A stretch of 64,000 nucleotides of DNA, taken from NCBI RefSeq assembly GCF_004795745.1, contig NZ_SDGV01000010.1, positions 1 through 64,000 on the forward strand, read 5' to 3'. The notes below the pieces were generated by a model that was given only the letters and a program-made list of their open reading frames with translations, did not search any database and was not told where the DNA came from. The translations under genes were made by a program, and so were the position numbers. Below are positions 8,901 to 16,100 of this stretch, one piece after another. The stretch is from Vagococcus silagei. GTDB taxonomy: Bacteria > Bacillota > Bacilli > Lactobacillales > Vagococcaceae. Positions within the stretch are counted from its first letter, which is position 1; every line of letters starts with the position of its first letter.

Positions 8901-11130
8901 AGCAGCAATCGAGGCTGAAAGAATTTTTATTAATGAAAAAATAGCGAATGATCCAACGTTGAGTGATGAAGACAAAGATATTCAAACAGCTGCGGCAGAT
9001 CAAGCTGCATCCGAAGCGGTAGCAGCAATAAATAGTGCGCAAGATGCTAGTTCTATTGATATAGCGAAAGGACAAGGAATTGTCAATATCGATTATCAGT
9101 ATCAATCTGGACAACCGATTGAAGATCGCAAAGCTGATGCTATTGCAGCAATTGAAGCGGAAAGAGATGCGGTTAAAAGTAAAATTAACAATGATCCAAC
9201 CTTAACTGTGGAAGAAAAATCTGCTCAAATAACACTTGTTGATCAATCGGCTACAAATGCGATTAATGAAATTACAGTAGCAACTGATATTACAGGTATC
9301 GATAGTGCCAAAGGACAGGGAATTGTAAATATTGATGGTGCTTACCAACCAGGAACATCATTAGAAATAAGAAAAGAACAAGCCAAAGCAGGAATTGACG
9401 ATGCTTCTTCAGCGACTAAAGAAAGAATTGCGAAAGACCCAACTCTTACTTCGGAAGAAAAAGTGGCACAAACAGCTGGTGTTGATCAGTCAGCAATTGA
9501 AGCTAAAGCGAATATTGATGCTGCAATAGATGCAAATGGTATTGATACTGCTAAAGGTCAAGGGGTGACAGATATTGACGGGAATTATCAACCAGGTTTG
9601 TCAATAGAAACAAGAAAAGAACAAGCTAAAGCTGATATTGATGAAGCTGCAACAGCAGTTAAAGAAAAAATTACGAAAGATCAATCACTGACAGAAGAAG
9701 AAAAAGAGAAGCAAATAGCTGATGTTAGTCAATCAGCAATAAATGCAAAATCAGTGATCGATGCTGCAGAAAATCTTAAAGAAGTCGATCAGGCCAAAGG
9801 TCAAGGGGTGACCAATATTGATAATGCATATCAACCAGGTTCTAGATTGGAAATACGTAAAGAACAAGCTCTATCAGACGTTGATAAAGCAGCAAAGGCG
9901 ACAAAAGAAAAAATTACGAATGATCCAACATTAACAGAAAAAGATAAAGCAGAACAGATAGAAGCAGTTGTAAAAGAAACGGAAGAAGCAAAGAAAGCAA
10001 TCAAATCGGCAACCAATGCATCTGAAGTAGATGCTGCAAAAGGAAAAGGGATTGAAAATATTGATAATCAATACCAACCAGGAACAACAACACCTGGTGA
10101 TACATTAGAAACGAAGAAAGACAAAGCAAAAGCAGAAATTGATGAAGTAGCGAAAGCAACGAAAGCGAAAATTTCGAAAGATGATAAGTTGAGTGACGCT
10201 GAAAAAGCAACACAAACAAAGGCAGTCGAAGCAGAAGCAACGAAAGCGAAAGCAGCGATTGATGGTGCGAAGAATGAGTCAGAGGTTGACAAAGCACTTA
10301 CGACAGGTACGACATCAATTAAAGATCAATATCAACCAGGAACAACAACACCTGGTGATACATTAGAAACGAAGAAAGCCAAAGCAAAAGCAGAAATTGA
10401 TGAAGTAGCGAAAGCAACGAAAGCGAAAATTTCGAAAGATGATAAGTTGAGTGACACTGAAAAAGCAACACAAACAAAGGCAGTCGAAGCAGAAGCAACG
10501 AAAGCGAAAGCAGCGATTGATGGTGCGAAGAATGAGTCAGAGGTTGACAAAGCACTTACGACAGGTACGACATCAATTAAAGATCAATATCAACCAGGAA
10601 CAACAACACCTGGTGATACATTAGCAACGAAGAAAGATAAAGCGAAAGCAGAAATCGATGAAATAGCAAAAGCAACGAAAAATGAAATTGGACAAGATAA
10701 GACGTTATCAACAAAAGAAAAAGAAAATCAAATCGAAGCAGTCGATGCAGAAGCTAAGAAAGTGAAAATAGCTATTGACAATGCAAAAACAGAAGCGGAA
10801 ATTAAGGAAGCAATCGAATCTGGAACAAAAGTGATTAAAGCACAGCATAAACCAGGAAAGGTGACACCTCCAGTTGTAAAACCCAAACCAGATACAGGTG
10901 GTCATAATGGTGGAGCAAATATAGGAGGAAATGCAGATACTGGTGTTAAACCAACAATTAAGCCAGGAACTGGATCAGTATCTGGTGGTGTTGGCTCTAA
11001 GATTACGCCAGTAGTAAGTGGAAAAACGTTACCTCAAACAGGGTCTGATGTAAAAACAGGATTTTTTACATCATTGTTAGGTTTAGGGATCACAGGATTA
11101 GCTGTATTAGGATTTAGAAAAAAATATTAA
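5929..11130 (+). CDS. Giant LPQTG-anchored surface protein with DUF1542-type repeats
   Basis: 1733 residues. The N-terminal basic region and hydrophobic stretch (about residues 24-45, ending GVNAEAG) form a signal peptide. Residues about 60-340 form a beta-rich, Trp/Gly-rich domain (GNFGGWQAFRTWGDDRVF, MYLNSKSENDGVMWSLDL) that I do not recognise and that is the likely ligand-binding head. From about 342 to 1645 there are about 16 repeats of ~81-86 residues with the pattern RK-QAKA-ID-A—TKE-I—DPTLT-EEK—Q—VD—A–AK-AID-A—VD-AKG-GI–I. These resemble the helical DUF1542 repeats of staphylococcal Ebh-like stalk proteins. A Gly/Pro linker leads to LPQTG (1701-1705), a hydrophobic segment and RKKY, so sortase A should attach it to the wall. 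Start chosen at ATG 5929, 7 nt after AAGGGGAT. Codon-identical adjacent repeats near the 3' end indicate recent duplication. Confidence 0.9.
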   Translation: MKLNKKNIQELSYETKTLGRGKLIKKNKVLVSVLTTSMFLIPTIGVNAEAGSTISEGEAFVLSTLAVSENGIADFPQELNSLSSSIGTTFDAASKAKVNRYIYGNFGGWQAFRTWGDDRVFSVVGNGTVTWGNKTGPNSGKGMYLNSKSENDGVMWSLDLMPNTNYTFQFENRDENFSKMPNTTVTIADGDENVLTSGKIRANSSITLYTFKTPEGTGPVPITVKVLGVMNNQGISGDFFFTAKTPSIVALAGNEYTQTKKLSEVMDKTVASVLADNQMEFYDNANNKTRVEPKFDSAGETIITSASVASKKGVFSGSLTATKWGKSTQAKYSVTIIDDVKYKKILDDTADDTKKAISEDPTLNEAEKNAQIKNVDDVLKKAKADIDQKETEADIKTIADKGNIDIKAQHVKGTPLTDQKDVAIKVLEEVVTSTNEKIEGDTNLSPEEKALQKENVKKSFENAKKDIGLANNVEEIAKALETGSEKIKKEYVSGKSLDELKIDALADLDKVAQDTIKKINDDENLTNQTKKDQINAVNETKAQAEQAMNATTTAEELSNALEKGKETIITKYVPGEKLSKQIEDAISELEKVAKATVAAIDTDETLTDSEKEKQKAEVEKVLKDESDQLSKVTTAEELVTSLESGKHAIEAEHKVGKTLDEHKSEANISIDNAVKTEKEKIANDPTLTDDEKVLQNQEVDEKANVAKEAVLAAIDWKTVQEVRDIGVGDIGKTHQSGTGLEARKEDAKAAIDAEVTRIKKRITDDPTLTVEEKEAQAAGVDAVADQAKKSIELSNDANGVDAAKGAGITEINGQYKTGSPLDARKKDAKTVIDTEVTKIKERIANDPTLSDEEKATQSAGVDIKAEEAKVAIEQATTANDVDSAKGQGIANINQQYQPGTGLELRKEEAKSSIQVEADLIKDRITNDPTLTPSEKATQIAAVDAETANAKAAIDTAIDANGVDVAKGTGITAINNQYQPGTSIEDRRSDALAAIEAERIFINEKIANDPTLSDEDKDIQTAAADQAASEAVAAINSAQDASSIDIAKGQGIVNIDYQYQSGQPIEDRKADAIAAIEAERDAVKSKINNDPTLTVEEKSAQITLVDQSATNAINEITVATDITGIDSAKGQGIVNIDGAYQPGTSLEIRKEQAKAGIDDASSATKERIAKDPTLTSEEKVAQTAGVDQSAIEAKANIDAAIDANGIDTAKGQGVTDIDGNYQPGLSIETRKEQAKADIDEAATAVKEKITKDQSLTEEEKEKQIADVSQSAINAKSVIDAAENLKEVDQAKGQGVTNIDNAYQPGSRLEIRKEQALSDVDKAAKATKEKITNDPTLTEKDKAEQIEAVVKETEEAKKAIKSATNASEVDAAKGKGIENIDNQYQPGTTTPGDTLETKKDKAKAEIDEVAKATKAKISKDDKLSDAEKATQTKAVEAEATKAKAAIDGAKNESEVDKALTTGTTSIKDQYQPGTTTPGDTLETKKAKAKAEIDEVAKATKAKISKDDKLSDTEKATQTKAVEAEATKAKAAIDGAKNESEVDKALTTGTTSIKDQYQPGTTTPGDTLATKKDKAKAEIDEIAKATKNEIGQDKTLSTKEKENQIEAVDAEAKKVKIAIDNAKTEAEIKEAIESGTKVIKAQHKPGKVTPPVVKPKPDTGGHNGGANIGGNADTGVKPTIKPGTGSVSGGVGSKITPVVSGKTLPQTGSDVKTGFFTSLLGLGITGLAVLGFRKKY
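10081..10855 (+). repeat. 258-bp near-identical tandem repeats
   Basis: Inside the giant surface gene the block beginning GGAACAACAACACCTGGTGA recurs at 10081, 10339 and 10597, exactly 258 bp (86 codons) apart. The first two full units are nearly identical at DNA level; the third unit diverges after its first ~100 bp. This is the signature of recent unequal recombination, so copy number may vary between isolates. Confidence 0.9.
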
Positions 11131-11248
11131 GAACAAGTTCTAGTAATAAGTATTTAACTTACGAAAAGGATTAGTATAAACCAACATTTAAAGAATACTC
11201 AAAATTTGGGCACTTTGTTAAACTAAACTGATGAGCAAATAATTGATT

Positions 11249-11291
11249 AGGAACTGATTGGGAGTGGAAACTCTTAATCAGTTCCTTTTTG
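11249..11291 (+). terminator. Terminator after the giant surface protein gene
   Basis: AGGAACTGATTGGGAG pairs with CTCTTAATCAGTTCCT across a 6-nt loop, followed by TTTTT. It lies about 120 bp downstream of the stop codon. Confidence 0.85.
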
Positions 11292-11359
11292 GTTACTTTA
11301 GTTGTATTAAATGATTAATCAAAAAAAATCTGATTCTCATGTTACAAAATGACTTGAAT

Positions 11360-11520
11360 TCATAAGAGACTTACTTTAATGTGAGTATTTTTAGTTTCTA
11401 ATTTTCCGTTTGAGTAAGGTTAATCCAGAGCATTAGTGATTACTTTTTCATAATTTAAGAGGTTTTGAACTTTGGCGTTAAACTCTTCCTAAGTATTTTC
11501 TGGAAGATGATTTAAATGAT
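11360..11520 (-). pseudogene. ISL3-family transposase C-terminal remnant
   Basis: On the minus strand LPENT-stop-EEFNAKVQNLLNYEKVITNAL is followed by PYSNGKLET and IKV before a stop at 11360. This matches the C-terminal block of ISL3-family transposases (pattern PYSNG-IEG-NN-IKV). It is short and broken by stops. Assignment is by motif only. Confidence 0.5.
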
Positions 11521-11539
11521 AGAAAAGTAAATGTGAAAC

Positions 11540-11752
11540 TTTGTTTCTAAAAGCATTTTGGTTTCTTATCAATAATTCGTCAAGAGAAATTCCAAACAAA
11601 TCGCTAATCAAAACAAAAGTTTCTAAATCAGGTTAAGTTTTTTCGATTTTCCAACTAGAAATGGTGAATCTTGATACCGGTAATTGAGACGCTAATTTTT
11701 TCGTGTCTAATTCTTTTTTGGGGTGTGCTCTAATTTGTTCAGCGAAGTTCAT
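11540..11752 (-). pseudogene. XRE-family HTH regulator, broken
   Basis: From ATG 11752 the minus strand reads MNFAEQIRAHPKKELDTKKL, then ASQLPVSRFTISSWKIEKT, an in-frame TAA, and PDLETFVLISDLFGISLDEL. This is the typical Cro/C1-type helix-turn-helix of Firmicutes regulators, with the helix 2-3 pattern SRxTISxWExxxTYPDLExL. The stop after EKT replaces the usual Tyr, and the C-terminal part runs into transposase remnant sequence, so it is not functional. Confidence 0.7.
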
Positions 11753-11881
11753 TTAAAACATCTACTTTCGCTACTTTAATTATTGATGAAATACTCTTAA
11801 AAGTGTAGAGATGGTTTGAATCATGTGGGGATTACACTTGCTAGAATTTGTGTCATAGTATCTTACTAGCTAAATAATGCA

Positions 11882-12250
11882 TCAATTATCATTTATTGTT
11901 GAGATGGTGATATTTTTTATTTCATAAACAAGTTCTTTATCCTCGAGAATCTTGTCGTTTCCATAAACTTGAATGTCATCTTGAGTGATGGTAAAAGGTT
12001 CATGTTTATGTATCATGTAAATGTGGTGAATGACGCCATTATTAACTTTTTTATCTTCTGTATGAAACACTACTTCAGCCAAGTAATAAGCGAAATCTTT
12101 ATAGACGGTAACGTTTGAGGTTTTCTTGGAGAAGTCAACGTCTCCCTCATATTGTTTGTTACCGAACTTGAAAACTTCGGAAATAATTGGCTTTGCCATG
12201 TGCTTTATCTGAGCGTTCCTTTTGTTTTTTATGCATAAAGAGCGAAACAA
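11882..12250 (-). CDS. Hypothetical protein, possibly part of a frameshifted membrane protein
   Basis: 122 residues as an open frame, with a possible internal start at MAKPIISEVF. I do not recognise the family. The sequence is mixed alpha/beta with a well-formed C-terminal half (DFAYYLAEVVF, VYGNDKILEDKELVYEIKN). An overlapping frame on the same strand (12159-12320) has a good ribosome-binding site and a membrane segment. Two explanations fit: two overlapping genes, or one membrane-anchored protein split by a frameshift near 12165-12200. The codon pattern of the 122-aa frame after about 12190 looks coding. Confidence 0.5.
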   Translation of the reverse strand: MFRSLCIKNKRNAQIKHMAKPIISEVFKFGNKQYEGDVDFSKKTSNVTVYKDFAYYLAEVVFHTEDKKVNNGVIHHIYMIHKHEPFTITQDDIQVYGNDKILEDKELVYEIKNITISTINDN

Positions 12251-12320
12251 AAAAGAATGACACTATAGGACTAGCAACAATCAAGATCGTAAAGATACTA
12301 TAAAACGAAAATTTTCCCAT
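12159..12320 (-). CDS. Small membrane peptide (53 aa), overlaps the next gene
   Basis: ATG 12320 lies 6 nt after GGGAG, a good ribosome-binding site. The product MGKFSFYSIFTILIVASPIV continues hydrophobic through SFFFVSLF and ends in a basic tail, i.e. one transmembrane helix. It overlaps the 122-aa frame out of register by 92 nt. It may be the true N-terminus of that protein, separated by a frameshift. Too short for family recognition. Confidence 0.5.
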   Translation of the reverse strand: MGKFSFYSIFTILIVASPIVSFFFVSLFMHKKQKERSDKAHGKANYFRSFQVR

Positions 12321-12511
12321 AATATTACTCCCTTTTTTTTATCTATTATGTGCTTGATTTTAGTGAAATACAACGTAATTATTGAGGCCTGTCTGAAATT
12401 AAGAAACGTTAGAAAAGAGAATTGACACAAGGTCAGATAAAAACTTTCTGTTCGTCATTGTTTCTTTATGGTAGAGTAAATAAAGAAACTTTTTAAAGGC
12501 TGGTGTGAAGA

Positions 12512-12797
12512 ATGCATAAAGCAAGAGGTTTTTTAATGTTACTTTCGTTTCCATTCATTCTTATCTTGTTTTGGCTTGTTTCAAAAGTGACTGGAGTTGC
12601 GATGACAGAACAAGCAAATTGGGTCAATCTTATCGTTTTTTTTAGCGTCTCCTGCATTAGCAATGTGGATTTACATTAAGGTTGGTACTTATTTTGAAGA
12701 TAAAGCCAACGAAAAAAAAGAAATTGAAAGAAAAGAAAAAAATCGTTTCCGCCGGTTGAACCCTAAAAAACCGCGTCATAAGAAAAAAAATAAATAA
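12512..12797 (+). pseudogene. Small two-helix membrane protein, frameshifted in an 8-T run
   Basis: ATG 12512 begins MHKARGFLMLLSFPFILILF with a first membrane helix. The frame then stops at codon 54. Removing one T from the 8-T run at 12636-12643 gives a continuous 94-residue product whose second helix reads LIVFLASPALAMWIYI, followed by a long basic tail rich in K/E and R (FRRLNPKKPRHKKK). A -35/-10-like pair (TTGACA at 12422, TAGAGTAAAT near 12472) lies upstream. Either a decayed gene, a sequencing error, or a slippery phase-variation tract. Confidence 0.65.
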
Positions 12798-13145
12798 ATG
12801 GGAACGAAATTTATATTGGTATATATCATTATTTTGATTTAAGTAAAAATTACCATAATATGAACAACAACATAAAAATCAATTGGATATTTAAGAAATT
12901 AGCGTTATTTAAATAAGCGCGCTTCGATTAAGTTCGTGTTTGAGAGTTATTACGTTTTCTGGTTTCGTTTTCATTTCTAAACTGGAGATAAAAACCAATG
13001 ATTATACGGATATAATGATAAAAAAAATCGCCAATGTTCATAATGATGATGATTTTTTTGGCTGTTTTTGTTAGAATATAGATATTCTTGAAAGAAAGGA
13101 GACTAAGTTTGTAATAATAGGTATCGATTATTAAAGGAGGAGAAT
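12798..13145 (+). promoter_or_regulatory. Intergenic region and leader of the double nucleotidase gene
   Basis: No gene is seen. A weak hairpin with A- and T-runs (AAAAAAATCGCC ... GGCTGTTTTT) lies at about 13020-13070. A likely -10 (TAGAATATAGAT) is followed by AAAGGAGGAG at 13133-13142, directly before the TTG start at 13146. Confidence 0.5.
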
Positions 13146-16100
13146 TTGTTGCGTAACTATAAAAAAAGTATGATTACTCTTTTATCAACTTTTGCTTTAT
13201 TAACTGGATCAGTAGGCCCATCAATGATTACGTTTGCTGAAACTGTAGATAGTAAAAAGGTTAATACGATTGTTGAGGAAAATCAAAAAACGGTTCAATC
13301 AACAACTGATAAGAAAAGTGAAAAGGTAGAAAAAGATCCAACAATCACAAAAGAATCTGGTGCTGAGTCAACTAAAGAAAAAACAGTTGAAACAACTGAG
13401 AAAGAAGTTGCTGAAACTAAAACTTCAGAAGCGACAGCAACAACTGAAACTAAAGAAGAAGCTAAAAAAGTATTGAAAGCGGCTTCACCTGAAAAAGAAG
13501 CAGATACAAAAAAAGAAACAAAAAAAATTACAATTTTAGGTTCTTCTGACGTTCACGGAAACGTATGGGATTACTCTTATGAAGATAATGCAGTCGCTGA
13601 TGTTGGTTTTGCTAGAATTGGCTCAATCGTAAAATCAGTCAAAGCTGAAAATCCAAATACAATCATTGTTGATGCAGGGGACAACTTACAAGGCACATTA
13701 TTAACAGATGACATTTACAGTTCTGATCCTGAATATCAGGGAGTCACACATCCTGTGATTGCCGCAATGAATACTATTGGTTATACGTCAATGTCATTAG
13801 GTAATCATGAATTTAACTTTGGTTTAGACTTGATAAAAAAAGTTGAAGTTGATGCTAAATTCCCATTACTTTCTGCCAATACTTATGTGAAAGCTACTGG
13901 CGAAAACTTTGTACAACCTTATACTGTTAAAACAGTGGATGGTGTTAAAATCGCTGTTTTAGGTTTGACAATCCCTCACGTTCCAATGTGGGATGGTGAT
14001 AAAGTTAAGTCTTTAGATTTTAAACCATTAAACACTGAAGCGAAAAAACAAGTTAAGATTATTAATGAAAAAGAAAAACCTGACGTGATTGTTGCCGCGA
14101 TTCATGCTGGCTTAGACAATAGCGATCCGGGGGCTGCTGCAAGAAATGTCATCAAAGAAGTTCCAGAAATTGATGCCTTTGTTTTAGGACATGATCACCG
14201 TGAATTTACTGAAATGATTCCGGATAATACAGGTAAAGCAAAACCAGCTGGTGCCGTTAAAGATACTGGTTCTGGTGTTGTTCGTATTGATCTTGAACTA
14301 GAAAGAGAAGTCGCAAAAGATGTTAAAAAAGCAACTGAAGAAATAGCAGAAAAATCAGCTGAAACAACAGATGCTAAAACTGAAACAACTAAAGAAAAAG
14401 AATCAGCTAAAGCTGACGAAAAAGCGACTGATAAAGCAGCAGATAAAGATGATAAAGAGTGGAAAATTAAGGAAGCAACACCTTCAATTATTTCATCTAA
14501 AGGCTTTGCAGGTGATGAAGACGTAAAAGCTGCAACACTTGAAGCTCACGAAAAAACACAAGAATATGTGTCTGGTGTAGTAGGTCAAGCAAGTGCAAAC
14601 TTCTTACCAAAAGAAGAAGTACCTGGAATTCCAGAAGCACAATTACGTCCAACAGCGATGATTTCTTTAATCAACAATGTTCAAAGAGACGTAACAAAAT
14701 CTGATTTAGCTGCATCAGCTCTTTTTAAAGCTGATAGTAAATTAGATGCTGGCGATATTAAATATTCTGACGTTTTCAATATTTACAAATATCCAAACAC
14801 ACTAGTTAAAGCTGGTATGAATGGTAAACAATTAAAACAATATTTAGAAAACCAAGCTAAATATTACCAACAATACAAGAAAAACGATGTAACAATTGCA
14901 TTTAACGAAAAAATTCGTGTTTACAATTATGATATCGTTTCTGGCGTTAAATATAAAATTGATATTTCTAAACCAGTAGGCGAAAGAATTGTTGATTTAA
15001 CATTTAAAGATAAACCAGTAACTGATGGTCAAAAATTCACGATGGCAATGAACAATTATCGTTTTGAAGGTATGGTAAAAGATGGTTTAGTTGATGCTAC
15101 ACCACTATGGGAATCAGATCCTGCGACTTTAAGAGGCGAGATTGTTAAATATATTAAAGAAAAAGGTACAATCAAACCTGAAGAAGAAATCGAAAATAGT
15201 TTTGAAATCATTGGTGCCGATCTTAAACATCCTGCTCGCGATTACATTATCGAACAAGTTAAAAAAGGTACTAAAGGTTTTGAAATTATGGCTTCTAAAG
15301 ACGGGCGTACACCAAATGTTCGTAAGCTAAATGTTGATGAGTTAGCTAAACAAGGCTTGATTCCGGATGAATATCTGAAAGAAAAAGGCGATTTCGACTT
15401 TACTATTATGCATACAAATGACATGCATGGTCGTCTTCAATATGACGAAAAAGGTAAAGCAATTGGTATGGCTAAATTAAAAACATTTAAAGACGAGAAG
15501 AAACCGACTTTAATGTTAGACGGTGGCGACTCAGTTCAAGGTTTAGCAATTTCAAACTTTACTAAAGGGTTAACAATGGCAACAGCAATGGGTATGATTC
15601 CTTATGATGGTGTTGCTGCTGGTAACCATGAGTTTGACTTTGGTTATGACCAAGCAATGAAATTAAAAGAAATGTTACCAATGGTTTCTGCGAATACAAT
15701 GAAAGATGGTAAAAATTCATTCAAAACACATGAAATCGTTGAAAAAGAAGGCAAGAAATTTGCGATTATTGGTTTAACAACTCCTGAAACAGCGTTCAAA
15801 ACACATCCAAACAATGTGAAAGGCGTTGAGTTCTTAGATCCGATTCCTGTTGCAGAAAAAATGATTAAGAGCCTAGATAAAAAAACTGATGCATTTATTT
15901 TTGTAACTCACTTAGGAATTGATAAAACAACTCCAGCTCCGTGGCGTGGTGATACGTTAGCTGAAGAACTTTCTAAAAAATTCCCTAAAGAAAAAATCAT
16001 CATTATTGATGGACACTCTCATTCGGAATTAAGAGAAGGAAAACAATATGGTAACGTATTATTAGCTCAAACTGGTAATTATTTAAATAATGTTGGGATG

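Noticed and set aside
10072-10855. Regular repeats that might suggest a CRISPR array
   Set aside because: Units are 258 bp, in frame within a surface-protein gene, and encode helical repeats; there are no short repeats with unique spacers.
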